From: Anthostomella pinea
Taxonomy: Eukaryota > Ascomycota > Sordariomycetes > Xylariales > Xylariaceae
NCBI GenBank assembly: GCA_963556695.1
Contig: CAUWAG010000020.1
Location: 5,332,001-5,396,000 of the forward strand
Direction of reading: 5' to 3'
DNA length: 64,000 bases
Below are positions 53,603 to 64,000 of the stretch, piece by piece. The stretch's first letter is position 1. Every line of letters begins with the position of its first letter. Made by a program: the position numbers and the translations under genes. The notes beneath the pieces were generated by a model, which searched no databases, was not told the DNA's origin, and saw nothing but the letters and a program-made list of their open reading frames with translations.

Positions 53603-55275
53603 TGATTGGTGATGGCTCCCTGGTGGTGACATGGTGGGTGGGTTTGTGACTTGGCTGAGGCGAAAGGTAGAGAGTTCCTCCCGCTCCTTAGCTCCCGCTC
53701 CTTAGCTTTGGGATAGAGGAGGAGACGCTGTTTGGATCATCCGGCTTGGTTTCAAGGTCGTTGAAGGGGTCTCGGAATTTTCGGACTCGATGACATGTGT
53801 TCTTCTGATAGGCATCAAGTATACCCCCATCATCAGGGGGAGCTACATTGCGCAGTGGCCAACGGCCTGCCTGTGTTCTCCCTTCCTTACAGGCACCGGG
53901 CAGTCTCCAATTCATGCATATGTTTTCTCTGTCCGCGATGCTTCCTGCATGGCATGCCGAAACTACACATTAACTGCACGATACGTCGCCATTCATACTC
54001 AACGGCAAAGGATCCAAAGCAATTATTTATTCAAACCCTTTCCTTCCCGCCATTGAAGTCAAGACAGCAACGGTGTCTCCATATCCGATTCCCCTCCCTC
54101 TACTCTCCGGCATTACGCCTAGGCGTTTGGACACCCGGGGCCCTTTAGCCGCATATACTCCGCCCGTCCCGAGATCACCCTTGGGGATCTACGGCGCATC
54201 GTCCACGTAAGATCAATCTGAATATCGTCTGGCAGATTGACCACGTAACTTAAGGGATGAACTTGATTGGCATCGGCGACTAGAAAGCCGCAGCATGTGA
54301 CCCGAGGTCTTAAAGTCCTTGCGAATTAGGCAAGAAAATGTTTATCACAAACCTCAAATGTTGATGGATTCGCGTACCCAGCCCGCCATGCCAGTTGCAA
54401 AAGGACTTTCCTTACGCTGAGTGACGGGAGACACCAGTACAAATTACATGTATACCTTTGCCAGGTTCCTAAGCGGTAAACCGGGGGTAATACTAGAAGA
54501 GACATCACCGCAGTGAAGCGAGTGATGCTACGCGCATCAGCCCTCAATGACGAACAAATAAGGTCATCTCATTTCAGTGATACATACAGCCCGAGTTGAG
54601 CATTCATCATACCCTCTAGACCTACACCGGCACCCGGTACTCAACAAACAATCCCTGCGAGCATTCCCTCTCCCGTCAGCCCAATGCCTTTTCGAGTGGG
54701 TGATTGGACTCTGCTCTCGTAAAGCCAGCACGAGTATCGATCACCTCCATCATCCCAAACAGCACGCCTCCAAACAGTTCACAAGAGACACAAACGATCA
54801 CCATGCGTCTCTTCGTGACTGCGACCGTCGCCGCCCCCTGCGCCTCCGCGCAGACCTTCTCTCCTCCTCATCATACCTCACCACGTAAAAACAAAAGCGA
54901 GCCACGATGACCAAGACGACTTTTTACAGAGTTCATTCACCACCATGTAACATATCTCTGAGCTCCAGCAACTCCGTCCACGATGGAAAGGCTGTCCAGT
55001 CGAAGCACTGTCACAGCCACATACGTCCCTCTAGGGATGTATATCTAGACTACAGCCCGCAAGCCCTCAAGCCAAACGCCTACCAGACGTGAACACCGTA
55101 CTCCCTACATAGCCCAGTACAGTAGCAGCGGCGTCGAGTCGTTCGATCGGGAGACAGCCCCCCGACCGCGATGCTTACATCAACGATATCCATTGTCGAA
55201 ATGCCCTAGCATCACCCCAACCTGATCCGTCCATTTTTACAGTACACCCAACTCCCTTTCATGAACAGTCCCTAC
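53603..55275. other. Gene-poor region between the 2H gene and IML1
   Basis: Holds an adjacent 14-bp duplication (CTCCCGCTCCTTAG, 53679-53706) and one small candidate ORF (54803). The rest shows no coding features. Confidence 0.5.
54803..54910 (+). CDS. Small candidate ORF with signal-peptide-like start (doubtful)
   Basis: A 35-codon frame, MRLFVTATVAAPCASAQTF and then a short basic tail, begins like a fungal secretion signal and has an ATCACC context before ATG. A GTAAAA donor-like site follows at about codon 28, but no second exon with coding features could be joined. It may be the relic of a secreted-protein gene or chance. Confidence 0.22.
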   Translation: MRLFVTATVAAPCASAQTFSPPHHTSPRKNKSEPR

Positions 55276-58200
55276 CTAATGCTGCACACTGCCTCGTCTA
55301 AAGAGCAGGGCGCCCGCCAGGCTACTAGGCGTCCCGACCCTGGGCGTGGGCACAGGACTGCCCGCAAAGCCACCGCCACCGCCACCCAGATCCCCCCCAC
55401 TGAGCACGCCGGGCGGGAGCCCGAGCACCGGTATACCCGCGTCGGGCACCGCATTGGCGGCCAGCGCCGCAGCAGCCGCCGCCGGTGTACCTATGCCCTT
55501 CTCGAGCGTCTCCCTGTAGAAAGCCTCTAGTGTCTGTGTGTCGTGACAGAAAGCCTCGAGGGCGTCCATGAGTGCCATGGGATTCGGGATTCCTTGGTCG
55601 GTCGCCGGACCGGCTTTGGACCCGTTTCCGCCGCGGCCGGCCGATGGTTCGAAGGCTCCCCTAGATTTCGATTGGGGAAAGAGTATGGGCCTAGACAGAG
55701 GCGACGAGATAGGAGTAGGTTCGACCAAGCCGTAGTTGGTGTATGCGCTGCTGGCCATGAGACGAGAGACGCGCTCATTGGGCACCGTCTCGGTACGCAC
55801 TTGAGTGGGTTGGGTCGCAACAGCCCGGTTGCTGTAGAGCCTGTTGACCACGGCGATGAAATCGCCTTCGTCGGTGATCTCTACGAGTAAGACACCTGAG
55901 CGGTGGATGTATTGGGTGTATTTGAAATCCGGCTTGCCCCACGAGTAACTGACGTCCACGTTGTTTGGGAAATTGGATGCGGCCTCATGATCGAGCACGT
56001 ACTCCATTTTCTTGAGCAGAGCCTTCTGATAAAAGTGCTTACCCGGTGGTGCTTGTGGACCGAAAGAGCCGGGATCGTAGTAGGTGACAGGTCGCTGGGC
56101 TGGTGGCGGTACTGCGAGTTTGATGCAGTATGGCCTCCTGAAGGCGTTTATCTCGTTGATCATACAGGCCTCCGCGATGGGTACTTCAACGAGGCGGAGG
56201 CCATGGTGAGCTGCCAGTGCCGCCCAACTTTTTATGGCATCCTCGATCAGCTTCGCTGTCACACTCATCCATTCAATGCGAATATGATAGCAATTATCAG
56301 GGTTGTGTAGTCGCTCATAGTGAAGGTTGATCCTCTCTGGGCGGTAGGATTTCCTGCGGTGGTCGACATCATACCTCATCATCTTGCTGAGAACGACTTT
56401 CGGACGTTTGCCCCCGGTCGTCGTTACTGTTGGCGTAGAACTTCCGGATACCGATGGATTCTCGTCATGATTTGAAGTTGGCCTTGGAATACTGGGTTGG
56501 CCGTGTCGTGGGGAGCTCCGGGGCATATGCTCGGATATTGGTGTCGAGGGGACAGAGAAGTCCCTTTTCCTGTTGAACCATCCCGGCGGGTGAAGTTTGG
56601 CATGCTCACTAGCAATCTGATAGAAGTACTGACCATCACGGAAGTTGTGGCGCTTTTCGACGTGGACGAATATGCCGCGATCTCGAGCCTTCTTCGAGTC
56701 TTTGCTAGTGTCCTTTTCTTTGGACTTGTTATCGTCGTATACCATCAAAGTGTTGCCCAATTCGACAGCTTCTTCCCGACTGCCGAGATCTTCAAAGTTG
56801 TCGAGAAGCCATGTTGTCATATCAGACCCAATGAAGCAGTGGTAGTGCAGACGGAAATGCCAACGCCGAGTCTGCATTCGGATGCCGCCTGCCTCAACTG
56901 GTTGTTGGATTGCTTCCGCCAAGGCTGCCACATTGAAATTGGATTTCGAGAAGCGTTCCTTGTCCGAGACCAACCCTTTGCGATGGGTGGCTTCGACATT
57001 TTCAAAGAGAGGAAGTGTCTCCATCTCAGCAGCGATAACCACAGAAGAATCTTCGGTCTTATAGATGATGTCGAGCGGGTTAGGGTCTCGCTTTCTTGCA
57101 CCTGCACTCTGAAAGTGGCGCTCTGATGGCGACATGTATCGATGACGCTGCCAATTCTGAGCAAGTCTCTTGATGCCCTCGAGACGCACCTCCTCTTCAT
57201 CGTCCTCGTTGTGTGGTGCGGGCACGGCTGAACTGGTCCGGGCGTACATCGGTATAAGCACGAAACGCGTCCGCCAGAACCTCAAGTTTTCCGTCATCTC
57301 ATCTGTGTGTCCAGCGAGATACGAGTCTATGTAGTTCCAGTTGCGCTCGGGCTTAGGCGTCATGATATCTATGTTAGCATTTTGGTAGGTTTCTTCGCGG
57401 AAAGTACGGATGGCTGGCCTGTACTGGTATGATGTATTCTCTGTTTGCGCCAACGACTCGGTCGGTTTCCGCACGTAGATATTCACCTCAACTTCGGTGC
57501 TGTTAACACACGATAGCTGATGGATCGTGTTGCCGACGCTCATGAAAATGCTCGTCCCATCGTCCACGGTGTTATCGACCGAGAAGATATCGGCAATTCG
57601 AACGGCCTTCTGGTCAAACGCCTTCGCTACTGATGGACCAATCACGACTTGGAACCCGTGGGCAAAACGAGCGCTGACGAGCTCTCTAAGGAACTCCACG
57701 CGGGACTTCGGTTCTTCCGAGAGGTCGTCGTCATCGATTTCTCGGGCTATGTTGTATGGCTGCCTCTGATATTCTGCATTGAACTGGGCCTGGGTTGGGA
57801 AGTACTCGGTGGTAAGGGGAACAGCAGCCGGGCATGACAGGGATTTCCACTTCATGACTCTCATCTCGGACGGCCGTGGAAAGACATGTTGCCAGCGACT
57901 GAACAGAACTGAATCGTCCACTCTACTCGCATTAGGATTAGATGGATTCAAGACAACCAGCCACGGTGCCAATGCTGTCGTTGGCGAAAGCGTCGAGGGT
58001 AGTTCCGGCACACCTCCTGCTCGCAGCTTCGAATTGAATAGTCTCTTCTGGTCTTCATCTCTGAGGACGTTTGAATATTTCAGGTCCGGGTCATCGCGGC
58101 GCACACTTTTGGCGACAGGCGTCGGTAGCACAGCGCCAGACTTCAATGTGCGAATCGGATCCGCAGATGGGGATGGACCCTTTATTTGTATAGGCCGACT

Positions 58201-60873
58201 TGGCGTGTTTGGTGCCATGTCCAGGATGTGTTCAGACAGATCGAGCCTTGCTTGCTCAAAGGTCTGAGATAATGACCCAGCAGCGGCAGCGGTAGGCTTG
58301 GCTGGCGTCATTGGAGCTAGTCTCGATGATGAGGGCGTCTTGACAAGTCCTGCATTCTGCATCGCGCTGACGTGCTCCGTCCGCAACTCGGCCGTTGCGG
58401 CCTTGGGAGCTGCAATGCCAAAGCCACGCTGACCGAGACTGATTTGCCGCATGAGCTTTGGTGCTCTGGCAGGAGGGAATCTCGTCTGAGAAATCGACGC
58501 ATTCGAATCCCTACGAGAAACTGCGTTTGATTCGGAGCCTTCGGACTCAGCCCTGCTTGAGGATGCAACACTGGAAGAAAGTGATGCCAACGGCTGGGGA
58601 GGAACCCTCTTGTCCCCAACGGAAGTGCCGAACAGCGCAGTATCTTCGACTGAATGCTTCTTGGTGCCCTCGTCAAGGTCTCGATAATTGGGACCATTGG
58701 GAATCGTTTGCTGCCGATGTGACGGAAGACGAGCCCTAGACTCGTCAAAAGCCTGCAGTTGTTTCCATAACGACGTTTCCCCAGGCTTCGTTAACTTTTC
58801 AGGTGTGAACTTCTGGAGTCCATAGACTGGTTCGAAAAGAGCGTCCGGTGCCTTCCGATTCCGCGCGAGTGTCGACGCACGGTTTTCGGCACTTGAAAAA
58901 AAGTACCCGCCTCCCTGCTTGCGAGCGAGGCTGGCATAAGATGAATCTGCGTAGAGAGGAGAGGTCTCGATCTCATTGGTTTCCAACACGCTCCTCATCT
59001 GAAGGTCGTAAAGCCTGCATCGGATGGTGAACTCCTCCTGGGATTCATCTCCCAGCTGGCTCATCGCAGCCAGCGTGATGCCTTGAAAAGACAAGGCTTC
59101 TTCGGGTTTGCCAGTCCAGTAGGAGACATGCAGCCACTGCGGCAGTGCGAAAGCCCACTCATCAGCGTACATCCTTGAATTGGCCGACTCTCCACGGCTA
59201 CTTGGCTCAATCCCCTTGGAAGGTGACAGCGACTCGGAGAGCGTGGTATAGCTACCAACCAAGGGCGTAGGCTGTTTCGGTGTACTATCTCGACTGCGTA
59301 ATGGTCGGGCCTGGGATCTCTGATTTGCGCCCAAATAGTGTGGATTGCGGTATCTAAACAAGGGGACGGAATGTAGAGGCAGGTTCGGGATGCATATCAG
59401 GTCAATGCCAATCCCATTGCCCACGAGAGCCTCGGTGGTCCGTCGGAGGGACTCATACTCGACCTCGAAAACACCCGACCCGGGACTGATCACCACCAAG
59501 GAAATGCCGGTACGCAACAGGTCCCGGTCGATATAATCATGGGCATAAATGGAAGACGCGAGGTTGATCGCCTCGAGAAAGTTCCCATGCATGGCCAACG
59601 ATGATTCTGCTTTGGTCTTACTGGTAGAAGAGCCCTTTGCTGTGGCGTCTTCTGGAATTTCCATGGCATTGCTCATCGCATCTCGGTGGTGAAGACTGAT
59701 ATCACGCCGAAAGTCGTTGAACTCTAGCTTCAGCAGATGTAGAATACTCGTCCACTCGCCGCTAGACATCTCACTTACGACGACCCGATAGAAGTCCTTG
59801 TACGGGCGCTTTTCACCAGAAGTTTGGAAACCAGTATAGTAGTCATTGTGAAGGGTTGTGTTTGCCAGATCGGTGTTCAACCCGGTGTCATATTCAACCC
59901 TTGCGAAGAGGACGATGCTGACGAGGTGTTTGACTTTGAGCATGGCCCATTTCTTGAACAGAGCCGGCAGAAACCCGTTCACGACCTTGTAGAACATGAT
60001 TTCCCCCGAACCGTCAGAATCAAATTCCCACATCTCGCGAGCCATCTGAATGAAGAGCACATATCTAGCGGACTCGCTTCGGAAGATGGGGCGGGTATTA
60101 CGACCAAAGAAGGCAGACTGGACCTTGCGGCCTTCGACGAAGACGGTGCTGACGGTGGCTTTGATGGTCCCGAGGAAGTATACCACTTGGCCCTTGTACA
60201 CGGTTCTGTCAGAGAGATCGGCGACCGCGAGCCTCCACATGTCGGCTCGGGACAGATACATGTCTTTGAAGGATAGCTCGACGTGGGACGCTTCGATGGC
60301 GGGCGACAGATGGTCGACGGGCGCAAGTACAACCTGGGTGCCCTTCCTCATGTTGAAGGCGTCCCCGATGTGTTTTGCGACGTAAACCTCCACATTGGGA
60401 TTCCTAGCCTTTATTTCCCTGGACATGTCCCTGGCTACAAAGATGTATCTTTGGCCAGCATCTCCATCCGTCTTGGAGGGGTCTTCGGCGGCGGATGAGT
60501 TTCGCTGATATGTTGTTTGTCTCGAGGATCCAGAGAAGGTGCCCTGTGACCGGTCGGTGTCTGATTTGACTGCGCTGATGGACATCAGCGTGCCAGGCTG
60601 AATGGCGCCGCTTCCAACCAGGTCCAGATTCAAGAGCACCTCGTCGCGGATGACCGACTCGTTAATGGTCACGGTACACGTTCGCTCGGGGATTCTCTTC
60701 GGCGCCATGGATTCCCTGACTGTCGAGTTACTGGCTAGAGAGACGGTATCGGACGACTGCGGTGCATCGGTCAAGCCTCTGTCGGAGCCCGACTTGCTGA
60801 ACTGTCGCAAGTGCGAAGTCCATTGGGCAGCACGGCGCGCCGCTGAGGGCGAAAGAGCAGCATTACGAGGCAT
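55276..60873 (-). CDS. IML1: IML1 (DEPDC5 homologue), SEACIT/GATOR1 subunit
   Basis: A single exon of 1865 residues; start ATG 60873 ([17 protein letters not shown]). The N-terminal 100-400 residues form the conserved Iml1 region ([60 protein letters not shown]). A von Willebrand-like segment follows ([20 protein letters not shown]). A long disordered middle (about 690-1000) precedes conserved blocks, and the DEP domain starts near residue 1330 ([20 protein letters not shown]...[20 protein letters not shown]) with a short charged insert. The C-terminal domain ([40 protein letters not shown]) matches the family. IML1 with Npr2/Npr3 acts on Rag GTPases at the vacuole to repress TORC1 under amino-acid starvation. 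The Gly/Ala-rich tail is low complexity. Confidence 0.95.
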   Translation of the reverse strand: MPRNAALSPSAARRAAQWTSHLRQFSKSGSDRGLTDAPQSSDTVSLASNSTVRESMAPKRIPERTCTVTINESVIRDEVLLNLDLVGSGAIQPGTLMSISAVKSDTDRSQGTFSGSSRQTTYQRNSSAAEDPSKTDGDAGQRYIFVARDMSREIKARNPNVEVYVAKHIGDAFNMRKGTQVVLAPVDHLSPAIEASHVELSFKDMYLSRADMWRLAVADLSDRTVYKGQVVYFLGTIKATVSTVFVEGRKVQSAFFGRNTRPIFRSESARYVLFIQMAREMWEFDSDGSGEIMFYKVVNGFLPALFKKWAMLKVKHLVSIVLFARVEYDTGLNTDLANTTLHNDYYTGFQTSGEKRPYKDFYRVVVSEMSSGEWTSILHLLKLEFNDFRRDISLHHRDAMSNAMEIPEDATAKGSSTSKTKAESSLAMHGNFLEAINLASSIYAHDYIDRDLLRTGISLVVISPGSGVFEVEYESLRRTTEALVGNGIGIDLICIPNLPLHSVPLFRYRNPHYLGANQRSQARPLRSRDSTPKQPTPLVGSYTTLSESLSPSKGIEPSSRGESANSRMYADEWAFALPQWLHVSYWTGKPEEALSFQGITLAAMSQLGDESQEEFTIRCRLYDLQMRSVLETNEIETSPLYADSSYASLARKQGGGYFFSSAENRASTLARNRKAPDALFEPVYGLQKFTPEKLTKPGETSLWKQLQAFDESRARLPSHRQQTIPNGPNYRDLDEGTKKHSVEDTALFGTSVGDKRVPPQPLASLSSSVASSSRAESEGSESNAVSRRDSNASISQTRFPPARAPKLMRQISLGQRGFGIAAPKAATAELRTEHVSAMQNAGLVKTPSSSRLAPMTPAKPTAAAAGSLSQTFEQARLDLSEHILDMAPNTPSRPIQIKGPSPSADPIRTLKSGAVLPTPVAKSVRRDDPDLKYSNVLRDEDQKRLFNSKLRAGGVPELPSTLSPTTALAPWLVVLNPSNPNASRVDDSVLFSRWQHVFPRPSEMRVMKWKSLSCPAAVPLTTEYFPTQAQFNAEYQRQPYNIAREIDDDDLSEEPKSRVEFLRELVSARFAHGFQVVIGPSVAKAFDQKAVRIADIFSVDNTVDDGTSIFMSVGNTIHQLSCVNSTEVEVNIYVRKPTESLAQTENTSYQYRPAIRTFREETYQNANIDIMTPKPERNWNYIDSYLAGHTDEMTENLRFWRTRFVLIPMYARTSSAVPAPHNEDDEEEVRLEGIKRLAQNWQRHRYMSPSERHFQSAGARKRDPNPLDIIYKTEDSSVVIAAEMETLPLFENVEATHRKGLVSDKERFSKSNFNVAALAEAIQQPVEAGGIRMQTRRWHFRLHYHCFIGSDMTTWLLDNFEDLGSREEAVELGNTLMVYDDNKSKEKDTSKDSKKARDRGIFVHVEKRHNFRDGQYFYQIASEHAKLHPPGWFNRKRDFSVPSTPISEHMPRSSPRHGQPSIPRPTSNHDENPSVSGSSTPTVTTTGGKRPKVVLSKMMRYDVDHRRKSYRPERINLHYERLHNPDNCYHIRIEWMSVTAKLIEDAIKSWAALAAHHGLRLVEVPIAEACMINEINAFRRPYCIKLAVPPPAQRPVTYYDPGSFGPQAPPGKHFYQKALLKKMEYVLDHEAASNFPNNVDVSYSWGKPDFKYTQYIHRSGVLLVEITDEGDFIAVVNRLYSNRAVATQPTQVRTETVPNERVSRLMASSAYTNYGLVEPTPISSPLSRPILFPQSKSRGAFEPSAGRGGNGSKAGPATDQGIPNPMALMDALEAFCHDTQTLEAFYRETLEKGIGTPAAAAAALAANAVPDAGIPVLGLPPGVLSGGDLGGGGGGFAGSPVPTPRVGTPSSLAGALLFRRGSVQH

Positions 60874-61129
60874 CGGATCTCAATCATCCCATTTCGAATG
60901 GACAAAGAAACATGGCGTTAGCCAATTGCTGGTGCCGTTGCTGTCTGGTAAGGTTGATGACCAAAGCTGCCTATCCCCACTGCTTCTATTGGGAGACTGG
61001 ACCTTTGGGAGTCATGGTGGAATGGAGCTCTAGAAACGGCAGAATTCAGGTACTGGAGCACTACAAGGCTTCACCGCCCAGACTGCCCAGACCGCCCCGC
61101 CATACTGCCATTTTGAAGCCTAGCGTCTA

Positions 61130-62040
61130 GCCTTACATTAATTTTCTGTACACACATACATAAAGTTAAGCTGCCACGCGACGACTTAAAAGTACGTTTT
61201 TTAACGATAACGTTTTTTAAATACTGTTATTGTCGGATCCATGTGATTCCACAGCCAAATTAGATAAGAGATTAGATACCAGATTGTGAGGTCACTTAGC
61301 CAGACCTTCAGGTCCAGCTAGACTTCACAATCCAACCATCAGCAACATCATAACCTTGACCCAATACTCGAGTATTATGACTGATCGTTCAAGCCTGTTC
61401 CAACAGTTATATATATTATTCCGCGTGTTTTTAATATACGCGAAATAATATATATAACGGCTATTTAAAAACGTTGTCGCATGATTGCGTAACTACTAGC
61501 GACAATATAAGTACGTTTTTAAAAGTTATTATTATTATTAAAACGTTACATATATTAATATATTTATGTATTAATAGCTTTAAGCCGTATTTATTGATAT
61601 ATACTTAGATTAATATTTGACATATGTTTATAAAACGTAATAGTTATACAACGTGTTTTCATCGTCGTAGCCGTTTAATTATATAAGGAATTATAATATA
61701 ATGTATTTATGAATTATTTGCAAGATAATTTATAACTAAACGATATTAAACCGTATAAAAGAAATAAAATATAACTTAAGACCGCGTTTGAAGTTTAATC
61801 ATATAAACCATGAAATAATAAAAATATTTTTAAATTAAGCATATAATAACTTTTAATTGTTAGATAACTAAGTAATATGAACTTATAAAATTTATTTAAA
61901 AGATTTAAAAGATTTTTTTATTAAAATTTATACTTTATATATATATATGCACTTTTTTAAAAAAAAGTGATAAAGTTATAGCTTGTTTTATTAAAATACG
62001 GTTTTTAAAAGTTGTGTGTATGTTTGCGCAAAAGTGTATA
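61130..62040. other. Second AT-rich, gene-free block
   Basis: The sequence turns strongly AT-rich from about 61130, with TATATA and TTTAAA words and no gene, and returns to normal composition at about 62040. It resembles the 33-38 kb block and may be an eroded repeat between IML1 and the dehydrogenase gene. Confidence 0.65.
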
Positions 62041-62367
62041 GGGCTGGACACTGGGCTTTGAAATGGCAGTATTGGCTGTGAGCCGCTTCCATTCGCACCC
62101 ATTCCTCGGACCTCCACAATGATGGGATGGAAAGGCTATTTATTTCACCCGGTTTCTGTCGATTACCCGATTTTCGCCTCAGGCGGGTATACATCCGTTA
62201 GACAACGGCAACATGTGCAAGCTGCTCATTCCGTTATGTGGTTTGTTTGACCTTCTTCAAACGACAGGTCTATTGAAAACATGCAGTTATGTCACGATCA
62301 AAAGAACAGCTGAGATGCATCGAAACGACGCAGTAGATATCATGAACGTTATCAGGTCTACATACAT

Positions 62368-63813
62368 CTAGTGGAGGACCAAGTCATCAAAGGGGCATCC
62401 CTGATCAGCCGAATCACGTTTCGTCTTCTCCATCACCACCTTCCGGGTGAGCTCCATCAGCCTGTCTGCGAGCTCATCATCTTGGGCCAGCTTGCTGCCG
62501 GGTTCCGGAACTGCCGGCGGACAGTAATACTTGCCCGACTCCTTCGTGACCGTCGTCGCGTACATGGTCGGCACAGCACCTTGGAACTGGTCCTTCTTGA
62601 ACGGCTCCATGGCAACGGACATGCCGTATCCCGCAAGCGGGTAGGGCTCGTGGATGTCCTCCTTGCTCATCTTGGTGCTCACGAAGCCGGGGTGTGTCGC
62701 GTTCATCAACACGTTGGGGTGGCCGGCGTTGGTCACCTTTCTGGCGAAGTACCGAGCGTACAGGATGCCGGCAAGCTTGCTTCGACCGTACTGTCCATTG
62801 GGTCCCAGATCCTGGTTCAGCTCTTCGAGGCTCTCGAACTTGGTGTCGCTCGGTGCGGCTTGATGTGCGTTGCTGGCCTGGTTGGAGATTCGCACTACGT
62901 TACCTTTCTCGGCTGTCTCCTTCATCAAGGGAAGTAGGTGAGACGTCAGAATCACATGGCCCATGTGATTCAGGGCCATGTGGCGATCGACTCCGTAGTC
63001 GGTCAGCTGGTAGGTCTAAAATATGAGGGGGTTGTTGGTTAGTTGCTATTGACGGCAGCTTATTACAGAACTGCTTACCCTGTCGAGACGTTAGTTCAAA
63101 GCGAGGCAAGATAGAAACCGGGTCGGGCAACGTACATGATACCTCTTCCCGCGTTGTTAATCAAGATGTCTAGTCGGTCGGTGTCCTTCTTGATCTGCTC
63201 GGCAACTTCCTTGGTCTTCTTCCAGTCGGATAAGTCGCAATTAAACCATTTGGTTTTGTTGGCAACATCTTCACCCATTTCCTTGGCTATCACTCCTTTC
63301 GCGCCCTTGACGACATCCTCGGACACGGACAGGATGTAGACCTTGGCGATGTTGTTTTTGAGAAGCGTGTGCGTGCACCCGTATCCGATGCCTTCGCTGC
63401 CGCCCGTTATGACGGCGACCTTTCCGCTAAGGTCGGGGACATCGTCGAGACTGAACTGGTGGGTCGAAAGCTCCTGGGCCTTGCCACCAAAGTTCTCGCC
63501 GATGGCGTTCTGAGGGAGAAGTGTTAATCGCGTGACGGAGAGTTTGTCAATGTAAATGGAGTAGTATCTGGAGGGGACGGGTGACGGTGTGGTAGGCAAT
63601 GGGCGTACGAACCTTGATCGCGTCCATTGCTTCTGAGGGGAATGACTGCTGCAGTCTGGGAAGAGTAGTCGAGAAGTGCCTTGTGTTCGATGAGGCGTTT
63701 TGGGATAAAGATAGAGAGCAGCGGCTGGACCTGATCAAAGGTTTGGAATGTCTGGAAGAAGCACGGCAGATGATGTCACCAATACGTTTGCGCGAGGAGG
63801 AGGGCACCAGCAT
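62368..63813 (-). CDS. Short-chain dehydrogenase with probable mitochondrial presequence
   Basis: Exons 63813-63613, 63509-63136, a single base at 63079, and 63015-62368 give about 407 residues. The start at 63813 adds a presequence free of acidic residues except one Asp (MLVPSSSRKRIGD ... SSNTRHFSTTLPRLQQ) typical of mitochondrial import; the alternative start at 63627 (MDAIK) would remove it. Rossmann motif TGGSEGIG (102-109), NNAG, a RISNQAS segment and the catalytic YGRSK (Tyr268, Lys272) identify a classical-type SDR, closest in style to retinol-dehydrogenase-like fungal SDRs (YQLTDYGVDRHMALNHMGH). Substrate unknown. The exon 2 to 4 junction requires two adjacent canonical introns, 63080-63135 and 63016-63078, leaving only one G between them. 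Confidence 0.85.
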
Positions 63814-64000
63814 TTCGTTACAGCGTTTCTACTGGGTTAAGTAGGTATCAATGGGAAATATATTCTTCAGCGCTTCTGCAGATAATTGTCCTCATTATAA
63901 CCTCATGTCCGGCCATCATTAATCATCATTAATCACCATTCTGAGGACTGGTGATATCGTCCATGCAATTGTGAGGCTGTTTGGCAGACCCCTATGACGC

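Noticed and set aside
1..64000. CRISPR arrays, bacterial operons, prophage or riboswitch
   Set aside because: None seen; gene structure is eukaryotic throughout.

Overview
The window comes from a filamentous ascomycete (Pezizomycotina). The evidence is short GT-AG introns of about 45-65 nt with CTAAC/CTGAC branch sites, fungal-only gene families (cellobiose dehydrogenase, Zn2Cys6 regulator, IML1), TTAGGG-type telomere repeats, and gene-free AT-rich blocks with C-to-T damaged transposons, as repeat-induced point mutation (RIP) produces. Class is uncertain; a Sordariomycete or Dothideomycete is my guess. No computation was run; exon borders were read by eye from splice signals, reading frame and family motifs.

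Layout. 1-19 kb: the 3' part of an ankyrin/coiled-coil gene, an Mpv17/PMP22 membrane protein, a Tc1-like transposon relic broken by a Ty1/copia relic, a tRNA-like sequence, a 12-exon cellobiose dehydrogenase (AA8 cytochrome, AA3_1 flavodehydrogenase, CBM1), and a large AlkB-like dioxygenase. 19-26 kb: gene-poor, with a diverged direct duplication, a broken unknown gene, the other half of a Tc1-like element and a foldback MITE. 26.5-31.7 kb: a terpene patch with an apparently intact aristolochene-synthase-type sesquiterpene cyclase, a truncated and frameshifted P450, and a Zn2Cys6 regulator. 32.4-41.2 kb: a repeat island with an interstitial telomere tract, AT-rich DNA, a solo LTR, a complete-length but mutated Fot1/pogo element, a second pogo relic, orphan 3' exons, a second MITE copy and a minisatellite.

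43-64 kb is mostly conserved genes: a secreted 36-cysteine protein of three tandem modules (the most novel protein here), a Ser-rich conserved fungal protein, a 308-bp MITE with perfect 40-bp terminal repeats, an HD-domain nucleotidase, an M20 deacetylase/peptidase, a 2H phosphoesterase, the TORC1 regulator IML1, a second AT-rich block, and a probably mitochondrial short-chain dehydrogenase whose frame requires two back-to-back introns separated by a single nucleotide.

The genes do not form one pathway. The terpene patch is the only candidate functional cluster and appears partly decayed. Cellobiose dehydrogenase (plant cell-wall oxidation) and the secreted Cys-rich protein fit a plant-associated or saprotrophic life.
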